Below are positions 12,110 through 25,269 of a stretch of DNA of 64,000 nt, in pieces. Below the pieces are notes generated by a model. That model saw only the letters and a list, made by a program, of their open reading frames with translations. It ran no database searches and was not told the DNA's origin. The stretch lies in contig JABVXV010000001.1 of the NCBI GenBank assembly GCA_013365325.1, positions 124,001-188,000 on the forward strand. Reading direction: 5' to 3'. Positions within the stretch are counted from its first letter, which is position 1, and the number at the start of each line of letters is the position of its first letter. The DNA is from Dipetalonema caudispina. Taxonomy: Eukaryota; Nematoda; Chromadorea; Rhabditida; Onchocercidae. The position numbers and the translations under genes were made by a program.

Positions 12110-15100
12110 AAAAGTATGGTTGATTAGATGAGAAAATAACTTCTAATACTATGTAATAATAATAATAGTAATAACACTGCTGAGTAAACATGACTAAAGG
12201 ACTATGTGACAGTAGAGTTTTACTCAAAAAAAAATGACATCACATAAAATGAAAATTATAAGACAATATCAAGTGTGATCAAAAATGGTACATGAGTTGA
12301 CAAATTTGGGAGGAATGAAATGGATTGTAATGAAAATTATATTTAACTGCCTGCAAAAGTATGGATAGGGATACATTGTCAACTACATGATGATAATTTC
12401 AACGGGTAATTGTAATAATAATTTACAAAATATACTTTTTTGCGAGATTGAAAATATATTTTTTTTTTTGTGGCTATTTGAATGTTCAATAAAATATATA
12501 ATACAAATTACTTTGCTAACTTACATGACGACGCATTTGTGAAAAAAAAGAGAGTAAAATCTTTTTGTGATTCGAGCAGAAATGTTCTACTGATTCTTTT
12601 TGGGAAATTGAATTCATCGTCTAAATGACGTGGGCTTCTTTCAAGTTATTCATCTACCTACACTGCGTATATCATTTTTGAAAAGGTGTTCTTTTGAGAT
12701 TCATCTTTAACGGCTAGAATCTTTAATGGTGGAAAATTCACTATCGTTAGTTTACAGTAATCTTTATAGTTAATTCTAGTGGGTATTAGTCTCTAGCAAA
12801 TTTCCGTACAGTTAACGATTACTTCATAATTGAAAAGTGAGTTCATCTTTAGAAACGGGTCGATTACAATTTGCTTATAGATATCAAATATGCTCTAATA
12901 AAAAAGATAAGTAGTTAGTATAGAAGTTAAAATGCCTGACAATGATAATTACAAGATTTTTATCTGCGCAGTGAAATGATGGAAGATAACCTAAGTCATT
13001 GTTTCATTTATATGAAACTTATTAGTAGTGTCCGACTGCTTTGCGATTTCATTTCATATTGAAATTTCAAATTGAATTCTTAGTGATTTTGCTAATAAGT
13101 AAATCTCAGAAACATTATTTCCAGTTTCAACTCTTGACATGAACATTTTGAATAAGTCATTTTTAAACAACTTACTTCATGTTGGTCAAGCTAATTAAAT
13201 CGTGTTTTCACTTGAGTGGTAAAAAATTCAGTTTGCAGAAATCTTAGTAATACAAGGAGCAAACATTGTATGCAAAATGCACAGACATTTTTGGAGAATA
13301 AGGGAAAGTGGATAGTAACTTTTCCAATAAGGACTGAAAAGACAAGAAACTGATCCCCAAAGTTTCTAAAGCAATTTGGCGAAGATAATTGCGTTGCATA
13401 TAAACACTACAGACTTCTAAGATGAGGATCAAATCAACAATTGGGTTGTTTCTATGAATTAGTCTATTCATACTTACTAAGCTTTGGCTACTAGGAACGA
13501 TGATCCTAGCATCATCATTATTGTGGGGCATATTTCAGCTATAAAAATTACAATTACAGGATAGTTATAGCGAGACTGTCCTTCTCTAGACAATTTCACG
13601 ACCACAGCTAATTTTTTAAAAATTAACATGACCTCGTCAGAAAAGGTAGAAACATAAATTATTCCCACCTTTTTTGATGATAGGAAAATGATTTTCTTAG
13701 AAAAAAATTTTCAATCGATCATTGTTCGCGTTCAAAGTTGAGCAAAAGAATTTTCGATCAGTGTAAAATTCACTGGAATTTATTACTGATGAACAATAAA
13801 TTAGAAGCACTGTGAACTATGAAATTTATGAAGCGAACACAAAAGACGACAGCAATAACATTAACAATTGACCCAATTGCTTCCATTTGAAGAATAGCTC
13901 ATTTTTTAATGCCGTATTGCCCTCTTGTGCCTCTTTCCTAAAATCTTGGCTTTGAGATAATTGAAGGTAAACTAGTTCAAATTTTTTGTCAACTTAAAGT
14001 TAGATCCATATCTCATCGAAAAAAGTTAGATCATGAGTAATTTAAGTTGTTTTAACCGCAAATACGAAATATTTTTTATTCCATAAATTATTAGAAAAGA
14101 ACTGGATGGATGTAATGCAATTCAAGAACTTACTGAACAAAAACAATGGAGTATTGCTCATTCTAACAACAGCTAATGGCTTTATAAAAAAATTCTTTAC
14201 AAGTGAAATTTGCTTAATTTTAACTGTGCATTCAATGTATTACATACAGATGGACAATATCATTAATGAAAAAATGCCGTAGCAGAGTAAGCCATGTTTT
14301 TGTTTCGACTAGCAAATTTTCTCCAGTAGTACTACAAAGATGGCCGGCTAAATTTGACATTCTTTCTTATCATCTTCCACATAACCTGAAATCTATAACA
14401 TTTGAAACCACAAAAAATTCTAATAGAACAAGGTATACAAATCGAATAACAATCATTTTAGCAGCAAAAAGCACAAGTGCATTTTTTCAAGAATTTTCAC
14501 TTTATGTTTACCGAAATTCAGCTCAACTGTTCAATTTTTTCTCAATTTTCACATTATCTACCAAATTTCTAGGAGATGTAGAAAGAAGAAAATAAAAATT
14601 AGATAGTAGCAAGCTAACTCATACCTCCCTAACAACATAAACATCGATGGATTGAAGTTCTAGCTCAAGTAACATCGTTCAGCAATTCACCACAAATATA
14701 AGCAAATCTGAAATTTCAGCATAGCCGTGTATCATTCAACACTCAATAATGCACTGCTTTTATATACTAAGCAGCCCATTACAACAAGCTCATTATGCAA
14801 AATAGAAGTTTGCAGATTTTCGACACTTCGAAACACACTCTTGTCTCATCCTTCATTCACTTCTCATTAATAAATAAACAACAGAAAAGCATCTCAACTT
14901 ATTTGGCTTTGTTCAATAGTTGTTAGCCTATAATAAAGTTGGATTTTGTGAAGGGAATTATTATTGTTAATTCAAAAGATAATATCTATAATGCCTTTGG
15001 ACTGGAAAATACAAAGTTTTATAAAGTGTTTTACACAGCCTTTCTTGAATTTTAAAATAGAAATATTTACAAATAGCTGTGACAGAGAAAACAGGTAATT

Positions 15101-15537
15101 AGGAATTAATTAGTCAGGTAAGTTCATATCTGTACACGTGGTGAACGCGTTAAATAGACAGCAAGAACAAATCATAAAGCATAAAGCGTAACTATCGATT
15201 TGTGCTTTAAATAACTTATTGAAACTGAAATTAGCAAAATTCTTACATATTTGCTGTATTTTCCAGTTGTTTGGAAGTCAAAATTTATAAAATCCCAATC
15301 TTTTGAAACAAATAGAGAAAAAAATAGCTCGAATTACTATGAATATCAACTAGGTTCTACTTACCCAAGCAGTTAAATCATTTTCAATCTGATCATTTCC
15401 GCGAACATTAAATATAAATAATCAGTTCTCATCCATATCCATCGCCGATCCCTTTTTTCATTTAAAGATTTAATGTGATATAGACGAATTACCATCAATT
15501 CAAACAAGTTATATTGTTTGAAGAAGATTTACTCACA
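12110..15537. other. Gene-poor intergenic DNA
   Basis: About 3.4 kb has no exon I can support on either strand. The first 400 bases are the tetraspanin 3' UTR. The largest frames (13244-13531 minus, 14266-14595 plus) are AT-rich, lack family motifs and lack usable splice partners. I searched the minus strand specifically for the missing Sp zinc fingers and found none. Confidence 0.45.
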
Positions 15538-15645
15538 TGAATAGAGATGTCTTCAATGGCAACATTATTGACAACAGCCATTGAGGCAATCTTTTGCACA
15601 TTGACCAAATAATATTTAACGGGATTGGTTACGTTATTATAATTC
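15538..15645 (-). other. Possible minus-strand exon, unrecognised
   Basis: Between an acceptor (CTCTAACAG) and a consensus donor (CAT then gtgagt), the minus strand reads 36 open codons, including KIASMAVVNNVAIEDISIH. Codon composition looks coding. A second open segment ending in TAW before gtaagt lies at about 15367-15410, but no acceptor joins the two. The segment would lie head to head with the NEDD8 start at 15713. It may be a chance frame or part of a divergent gene. Confidence 0.2.
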
Positions 15646-15694
15646 TGTTAGAGGGATATTGAAGGTTGTTGAGAGTGTTCTCGGGAGTTGGTAA

Positions 15695-16775
<1,081 letters not shown>

Positions 16776-17488
16776 TATGTGGTTATCAAATGAATATGTG
16801 GAATTGTAACAGTTCACAAGAGCTCTATTCATGTATTCACATTGTGTTATGCTTCTTTACTCGAAATTACGTGTACTGTCAAATTTAGATTGCGACTGCA
16901 TATTGATTATGCATATCCTTGTGCTGTACATCTTTATCCCATGTTTTTGCTCCGTTCTGTCCTGCTAGCATTTCTTTTAAGCTTTATGAGGTAGTACACT
17001 GCAATCAGAACTTATGATTTTCATAAATTCGTGAAAAATTGAAGGTATGATTTACGACACCAATTGTTAAAATTTCGAGTCCTGAATCATTTTTTTTTTT
17101 CAAGAGCGAAGTTGCTGCATTGTAAGAAGCAGATCCTACAACATCGGTTATAAGCCGACATAGTTTTCAGATAGTTTTAAACTAGTTGACCTTTATAAAA
17201 TAATACAGACCCAACATGATACATACATAAGCACATATAATTAATCATTTATAAAGATTTGCAGAAAAAGGAATAAGAATAGACTAATCTGATTTCGTAG
17301 TAAATATGTGTACTAAGCTGATTCTTCGTTCTGAGGGGAATATTTTGCGCAAAGCGTAGTGGGTTAGTGACCTGAATTTTCAGCATTCTATCAGGAAAAA
17401 GTTTAAATATGAGATTGGTAGTATCATAAACCTAATGGCAAATGTCTTAGTATAGAACAGTGGTTTGCAAGGTACAGGCATTTAAAAT
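16776..17488. other. NEDD8 3' region, no further gene
   Basis: This holds the NEDD8 3' UTR and the spacer to the Sp gene. I see only short AT-rich frames. A let-7 seed-like string occurs at 16987-16996 without a complementary arm (see rejected items). Confidence 0.45.
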
Positions 17489-20400
17489 TCAGCTTGTCGT
17501 ACTTCCTCGTGAGCTTGAACCGTTCTCCGTAAGCCTTCTCTTCTGAAAATTCACTTTAGCATAGTAACTGTTATTCGATAAAGATGCAGAAGAAATCCTG
17601 TCAATAAAAAAGGATTACTAGTTCTGAAGATTTAAGAAGTGCACTAATAAAATCAGAGTTATATTAAATGATTCCTATTTAATAAAATTAAATATTGGGA
17701 GGAACTTACGAATGGTCGTTCACCAGAGTGCCATCGAAGATGTGCTTTTAGATGAGAGCTTTTGCTGTATACTTTACCACATCCCGGAACGTGACAGTTA
17801 TGGATTCCTCGCATTTTTGCCGGAATATTTGCGATACCTAGTAAAGTTGCTAGGTTTAAAGTATGGTTGACAATTTGTTTAAATATATCATCAGTGTCTT
17901 TCATTTTTTCATAAAAATAAAGATTGACAGTTATGAATTCTTCGCATTTCACCTAGTGTTAATTGCATCTTCCGAGTTAAAAGTGAGTGCCTAGACGCTA
18001 CGAGTGATAGCTTCTTTAGTGATAATTAATTTCATAATTTCTTTTTACATTTTAACAGGTTCTAATTTCTCAAACCCTTTATGTATTTTTTGATTTAGAT
18101 CGAGAAATTTGATTGTTTATCGGATAAAACTACAAAAAAAAAATTGATCCTGTGTGACTCTCACGCCCGATTACACAATCACTTAAGTTGGCTCGAGATT
18201 CTGATTGATATCCTTTCCTGATCGTTATCTTTTCCTCCCGGAGGGATCGATTATGAAGATTTATGACACCATTTCTGATTTAGCTGTGGAAAATGACTGC
18301 TGCTATGTTTTCTTTTTGTTGAAGGTCAAACAAGGTGCAAAACGATAGTAATTGTAAAATTTTCTATTTAATTAAATGTCCACCCATCACGCTGGTTTGA
18401 CTCCTTGATTCTTTTTAATTTAGAGGAGAGCTTATTTTACTTAATCTTAAAGGAATGAAGTTTGGGAATGAAATGAAAAACAGACTGTAAATTAACTTCT
18501 TTTTTCATGTAATCAAATTATCATAAAATAGAACTATAATGTTGAACTTTCAGCAGTTCTTCTCAGCTTATCGTCATAACTTTCATCGTTTTTATTTGTT
18601 TAAATCTATAAAAGATATAAGAAATCAAATCTACAGCAGTGCTTTTAATTTTTTTTCTCCTTAACAGAATTGAAGTTGAAAGGTTGAAAGGTACTGTGAC
18701 AGGAATGCCTGAACTAAGAAATGAGGACAGTTATACTATCATTGCGCTATACTGTCGGAATTGTTTCAAAGTTAAAAGCTCTAATTATTCGAACAGTAAA
18801 TAACTCATTTAATTATTTATCATGGAAACCATTTCGAATCCTTTAAAAAAAAAAAAAAAAAAGAAAAAAAAAAACCTTTTCACGCGTGTTGTTTTAAAGT
18901 ATTTGTCATAAAAAAGAGAGGCAACAAATCATATATCAAAGTGTGAAAAGTGTCAATTATATTTCGATTTTCCCTTAACCAATTCAAAAAAATCTCATTT
19001 GAATTTGCCGTTTTCAGGGCCATTCTACAATCTATTCTCCTTCATGTGCTTCGTTTCGGTAAGGCAATTTTAACGTTGTATGTGCATGTTTCATAGCATA
19101 GATGAGGTATACTGAATGATATCAAAAAAAGTCCTTCAGATTAGTTGAACTGTTGAAATTAGTTTGTATTTTTGCCTATTCGTTTCTACAAGAAAGATTG
19201 CGACAATTCGGACAGGAACAAAAAAAAAAAAAAATACATCATATGTGATAAAAATGGAAGATGAAGTGGATCTGGAGATAGATAATTCACTCCAGCCAGC
19301 GCAGTAACCGATCTGGCAATTTTGCTGATATTCTATCAATCGCATTTGTGACCAGTTTATGCGAGTGATTGAAATAAGACTACTGGAAATCTCTTAAAAT
19401 ACATATTTCGTGGTTTCATTCTGAGCGATACATCTGTCAGAGATGTAATTGGCGATATTGCTATCATTTCTTTTCTCACAGACAGTCCACTGTTTTGATT
19501 TTGGATGATTACGGTAGATACAAACATTTTAACAAAATCTAATTTTTTGAAGTCACATTCTTCCTGTGAATAGGTGAAGAAATTTTGTTCAAAATCTGTC
19601 AATCCTTTCAATAGCTTATGCATAAAATTATAGTGAATTCTGGGATGTTCTAACCAAAAATGCAAACTATTTAAATTCAACTTCTTACATTTCTGCTAAA
19701 TATTTGTTCCAAAATTTCGAAGTTCAATTAGAAACTAGTTGGATACTCAAAATCAACAGCTTATTTTTTGGACAAAACTGATATTCGATTTTTTGAGTTC
19801 GAAATTAATTGCGTTGCTTTAAGCTCTAGCAATGATAAGAAAGGGAGAAGAGGAGAAAAATTTAGTTCCAATTTTTTTTTTTTGAAATTGATCTCACAAT
19901 GAATAATGTATACTTTCCATTTTTGTCAATTTCAAATTGACATTTTCATTTTTTGATTAGATTGTGAGACCAATTTAAAAAAGTACAACAGTTGTGCTCA
20001 GTACGAGGCGATCGAGTGAAAACAAAACACTGCTCAGCTAAAGGTCATCATTACAACTACTTGTGTTTAAAGGAGCTCAGTCCAGATGACCATTTCCATG
20101 ACCCCTATGTCATTATCATTACTGTAGAATTAGAAAAGAATGGAAAAAAATGTGCAAGTGAGAAAAACATTGCATATAAATTAAAGTATACAATTTCAAA
20201 ATAGCAGTTACTGCAAATGGTTAATAATTTTTGAATTGGAAAATGATATTTATTGAATTCATTGCAAAGAACAAGAAAAAGCTATTGACATACTTTACGT
20301 AGCAAGTTTTTCCAAAATTAATTTTAATTTCAATTCGAAAATCAATTTTTTTCTTCAAAAAGAGTAAATATGGTTAGAGACTGGTTTGATTCTACAGAAA

Positions 20401-22318
20401 CTTCTAATGACCACCGCTTTCCCTCTCCTTGTCCTTTCCTCGTTTAGAAGGAAAGATTCCTTGTCTCTCAGAAACGATCAAATGGTTCAAAGTGCCGTTA
20501 TGCCCCATTTTAACCATAGAATGGGCTTGTTTTTTTTGGCGGTATTTCATTTTTGTAAGGATCGTTTCTAAAAAAGAAAACTCACAAAAAGTGTTCACAT
20601 CGTTTATTATCTCAATTCATCCGTATTTTTTCTTCCTGCGAATGTCTTAATGAAAGGTAAGCGATAGATATTCTATTCAAATGTGCGAATGAAATTGAAA
20701 AATAAGATCAGACAGTAATCACTTCATCAATTCAGTTAATCCTCATGGCTAATCCTTTCACTATTTCAATCATTCTATTCTACATCTCCAAAATTTTTGT
20801 AAGCAAATATTATCCGGAAAATATTTCCAGAAAATTTAATCCTATTAAAGCTTAATATGAAAGAAATTGCAGCTATCAGTTTTCACTTTGTACCAATTCC
20901 AAAAAAATTATAAATTTAAGTCTTTCAATAAATCTTATAACCATCGTAACTGGTTTACTCGAGAATACGTGATGTGATTCAGACATGAAGTACCATTAAG
21001 TTAAAAGATTTAATTGAAGAATATAAAAATAAATTCCACTTTATCGTTCAGGCTGGCGCCAAGATTAGTATCATTGGCCTGGGTGAAGTATTATGAAGCT
21101 ATGGAATTGCAGGTTCGGTACATACAAGTGAAGAATGTAATTGCTATTTTCAGTGATTGCTAAACATATACCATAACTTGTTATTATCTTCCACGCTCAC
21201 CACCGTTCTTCTCCATTCTTGTTCCCTTTTCCCCGCCGATGGTTTCATTTCACTGTCTCTTCTTGTTCCCGACCTGGTTGGTGATCCTGTACTTTTACTT
21301 AATTTAACTACTACAATCTTTTAGCATCCAATATCTACTAGGAAAGACAGGTTTCCCAATTTTTATAAAAGTTAATCAATTTGCTGCATATTTTGGCTAC
21401 TAATATATCGAATCAAAGATACGATAGTTGTCATGGGTAGATTATTCGTTATACAATTTAAAAATTACTTTAAATAACAGTTTCATGTTTCCAACATGTC
21501 GAGGGAAGATGAATATAACGATGATGTAAGCAACCGTATCAGTTGATTCTTACAGTAGAAAATAACTCATTTGGTAAAGATCCACATTTCCAACATTATT
21601 TTAGCAGTTGCTACACAATCATTTTTTTTCCTTTGCTAGTTGAATTTTACCAATCAAAATACGTTAAGTATTTGAAATAAGCTAAATAAGAAGATTAACC
21701 CAATCTTTCGGCCTCCTGACAGTTTGGACATTCACAATTGGATCGAGTAGGTAATTTGCCGCCTCCTGCATGTGTGGTTGAACTGCTGGAGACCTTGGAT
21801 AGTGGATTACCAGTAGAACTAGAATTTGGATTAGAAATCGATGTCGCTTGACCAGCAGCTGATACCGTAGCTGATACGGTAGCGGCGGACAGTAGTCCTT
21901 GGAATTGTGGGCCCAAGTAGGGAGAATAAGTTGCTGTAGCAGTATCAGTACCCACTGTTGGCGAATACGGTAGTGGAGGCCAAGTTCCAGTTGGTTCTGT
22001 TGTCCACCACGGGGCCGTTGCGGCTGCCGACCATGAGTATGGTGGATAAACCGCAGCTGTGGCATTCGTATACGGCATTGTATCTACCAGAGTGCCTCCT
22101 GCTGCCACTGCCGCCGCTGCGACTGTTTCTGTAGTTCTTGAATCTTTTTTAGACAATTTTTCTTCCACCGATGCAGCAATACGACTTTCTGAAGCTAATC
22201 GATTGTATTGTTCCATTAACTTACCCAGCGGACTTTGTTCACAGTTTGATAACATTAGACTTCCAGCAGCTGCAGCAGCAAGCGGTACAATAGGTTTTAG
22301 ATCACTTTGAGAATCCAT
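17489..22318 (-). CDS. Sp-family (buttonhead-box) transcription factor; only finger 1 seen
   Basis: Exon A, 22318-21700, starts [19 protein letters not shown] and encodes 206 residues. They are Ala/Ser/Thr/Pro-rich activation-type sequence containing [13 protein letters not shown], and end with the Btd box [13 protein letters not shown]. Exon B, 17837-17710, continues in phase with [22 protein letters not shown] and a full C2H2 finger (C-x4-[10 protein letters not shown]) ending GERPF before a consensus gtaagt. These are the hallmarks of Sp1-type factors, which bind GC/GT boxes in promoters. Exon B exits in phase 0. Family members then have fingers 2 and 3, but I could not find them at lower coordinates. 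The next in-phase possibility is a short exon at 17542-17489 (acceptor TTTTCAG) that adds 17 residues and a TGA. I use it as the provisional end with low confidence. The 3.9-kb intron holds no recognised gene. The Sp identity is firm; the 3' structure is not. Confidence 0.75.
19885..19976. repeat. Imperfect inverted repeat with palindromic centre
   Basis: The perfect palindrome GTCAATTT-C-AAATTGAC at 19925-19941 is the centre. The outer arms at 19885-19900 (AAATTGATCTCACAAT) and 19961-19976 (ATTGTGAGACCAATTT) are reverse complements with one mismatch. The element lies in the Sp-factor intron. It resembles a small foldback element or a remnant of one; no coding sequence or clear target duplication was identified. 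Confidence 0.7.
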
Positions 22319-24141
22319 GTTGCTTTGAAAGGTAATTTAAAAGTTTGTTCACCGATTTTGCACCTTAATTCACGAAAATAATAGCAATAAAAATGAATAC
22401 AAAATTAATGAAATATGGCAGGTTGCATCATAATATTTGTTCAGAAACTTATTCTTGGAATGCCGATGGAATGATCTTGTGAACTTTAACTTTAGAATTC
22501 CTGCTCTACTCCTGAAAATAAGTTATCCTTAAGCAAATTTATGCAAATGTGATGGTGAGAATACCCGTATCCATGATTGAGTAACGTAAGACAAGTTTAA
22601 AGTCTGATGACATTGGAAACATATTGTACATAGTTGACAGAGAACATTGTGCGATAGAGAAATATTAACAATGGATAATATCAGTGAGCAATTGTATGGA
22701 AAGCTTAGATATTCTGTCTTATGTAAAATTTTCTGTCTAATCTCCCGAAATAACTTATTTTGCTACCCAATCCCGCAATTCTTTTTAGGGTTTAGATTAT
22801 TGAGGAAATGATTATTCCAAATGATAGTAAAGACGACGATGATGATGATGATGATAATGAGGAAGGAGCTGAAATTGATGCATTTCTCCAGTAGGAGCAG
22901 TGATCGGGAAAGAAAAATGTCAAATTTAGGAGGCAGTGTTGAGCCCCGCCTTGCTCCCCTCTAATAGCACTATTTTCTACACCTTGGAATGGCTGTTGTC
23001 GATTGCTCAATCTAACGAGGACAATCCTGGCCTCGTTAACAGCCTCAATAACGACGCCTCTCCTTCTCCATCTCCTCCTCTGTGTCAAGTATCGGCATAC
23101 GGTAACGATTCCATAGTTCATTTATTCCTTCTCATTTTATATCCTTTTCATTATTTTACCAAAGGCATCACACCATTACAATGCCATTATCTTTTTGCTA
23201 TTATGAAGACGTTATCCGTGAAGTCAACAAACGTATCGAATTCACGTAAAACGACCTTGTGTCATTATCTTGGTCTCAGTAACAATTGATTGTAGAAGAA
23301 ATGAATTTCCAAAGTTCTACTCTTTTACCCTGTTCATGAAGTTAAAATCGTTACAGTGACCTAGGTAATCATCTCTGCACTGATCATCTGAAAGGTCCGG
23401 GAGTACCAGATTCCCGTTTTTTTTTTCTTCCCGTCATCCTTTTTTAATGCATTATGTCCTCTTAGTAAAGAAAATATGCGTCACATTAGTTATAACAATA
23501 ACTTATTGCACGACTTTACTTGTTTGTTTTTTCTTAGTTTTTTTTTTTGATACTCGAATTTGGACATGGAATTCAAATCTTAAATTTGAAACGCAGTTTG
23601 TCTAAAGCGTAAAATCAATATAATTCATTAAATTCAAAAATGTGACATATTTAAATCTTGAGTTCTTTTCTTTCTTCCAAAAGCGCAAATTGTACCGTAA
23701 TTCCCAATTTTCATGATCACTAAAATTTCTGTTATGTAACAGTTTTGCTCCTCAGCAATTTGTATAAAGATGAAATTCGTAACTTTGTAAATAATTGGTA
23801 TTTAAATTATGATTCGCACCACTCTGGTTCACTTCCTTGATAAATTCACTTGTTTACTAAAATATTCCATCAGTTTTGAAATTATTTTCAATTCATGCTT
23901 AGATTGATATAAAAGTATATGGTATTTCTTTGCAAATACATGAAGTAAAGTCAATTAAGTATGACTAAAATTTCAGGTTTTGATCGGAGTTAATTACTAA
24001 CTAAAGACATAAACCATTTTTTGCAGCTTTCTGCATACTTATTATCTTAAGGACTTGATTATGGGATATGATGATAAAAGATGTTCCTTGACTGTCTTGC
24101 CTTATTTGCAGTTTAGCTTGAACTTTTTATATCATTGCATG

Positions 24142-24183
24142 CTCACTATGTGTAATAGTGAGTGGAAGTTCAGGTTGAACTTC
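24142..24183. repeat. Two adjacent perfect hairpins
   Basis: The first hairpin is CTCACTAT, loop gtgta, ATAGTGAG (24142-24162). The second is GAAGTTCA, loop ggt, TGAACTTC (24165-24183). A copy of TTGAACTT near 24117 can alternatively pair with AAGTTCA and enclose the first hairpin. Function is unknown. Confidence 0.75.
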
Positions 24184-25229
24184 AAAAGTACATTGCCGAC
24201 ACTCTGAAAAAGAAAAGGGAGGCGCAATCAAGCTCCGTTACAGCGCCCAAATCGTCGTCACCTTTCTCCTACAACGAAAACCGCCATTTTGTCTCTTGTT
24301 GTTGGTGGTAGTTGAGAAGGGTCAGAGAATTGGGACGATATGACAAGAAAATAGCCACCATTGCGTAATAGCAAAAGCGTTTTCCCCAATAAATTATAAT
24401 ATCAAATTTTCATGATTGTATACTTTTACGACATTAAACGGGAATCCCCAATTATTGGTGGCATAATTAGAAGAATGCTAAGTAATTTCGGGAGAATCTA
24501 CCCTGCATTGATAAACTCAAATAAAAATTTAATTCGAACAAAGTACAATATTTCAATAGATTTCAAAAAAAAAGGATGGAAAATGTTAAGTGGATATGTT
24601 AATGCATTAATCTTTTTTTTCTGTTTAGTTTTAAATGTTCAGATAATTCCTCTTTTACATTTGATGCACAAATTATTACTTGCCAGAAAATGCATCTTAA
24701 TTTCAATTGCCAACTAGGTGAATTTTGAACTCTCGTTACAATCTTTTTTTTAATTTCCTGTAAGAGCATCTATCGTTATGGTTATATCTGTGGCTACAAT
24801 AAAATTTGAAATACTGATCTTTATCTGCAAAGTAAACAACACTTGTTTATTGTTCATTCACTACTAGTGGTAGAAGGAGAGGATTACCGTAATGAGAAAA
24901 CAAAATGATAGCGTAGCAGTGCGATTGCATATACTGTGGTACCACAGGATTTATTGTGCCTAATTTGAGAGCAAAGTAGTAGCACCTGGTGAGGATATTC
25001 TTCTCACTTTTTTCTGCATTCCTTGCTGTTCCAAGACCCCGATCCGATCCACACCGATGTTCTACCCTGTTATTTTCCACTTCATTGCGTCCCCCTTGCG
25101 TTAAGTGATTAATTGGCTTCATCCTCCTCCCCAATCTCTTGCCTCCGATTTTGCATTGAAAAAAAAAAAAAAAAAACTGATATTTTTCTGTTACTCGTTT
25201 TCCTCTTTCCTCCCTCAAAAATGATTTCC

Positions 25230-25230
<1 letters not shown>

Positions 25231-25266
<36 letters not shown>
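25231..25266. repeat. Poly-T tract of 36 bases
   Basis: An uninterrupted run of T directly followed by agatc. A shorter A tract lies about 70 bases upstream. The run could be a retroposon tail remnant on the minus strand or simple slippage; the flanks show no recognisable element. Confidence 0.9.

Positions 25267-25269
<3 letters not shown>

Noticed and set aside
13244..13531. Candidate location for missing Sp fingers 2-3
   Set aside because: The translated frame lacks the C2H2 spacing and the HxxxH or TGEK linker.
14266..14595. 109-codon plus-strand frame
   Set aside because: It shows no family signature, no splice context and the composition of surrounding AT-rich DNA.
16987..16996. let-7 family seed string TGAGGTAGTA
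   Set aside because: The following bases do not match any let-7 member and no complementary arm lies within 100 bases on either side, so a precursor hairpin cannot form.
19357..19680. 107-codon minus-strand frame
   Set aside because: It is AT-rich, has no recognised motif or splice partners, and lies inside the Sp intron. Probably chance.
24847..25218. 123-codon minus-strand frame with a Phe run
   Set aside because: It includes a poly-A/T-derived Phe stretch and no motif, and no adjoining exon was found.
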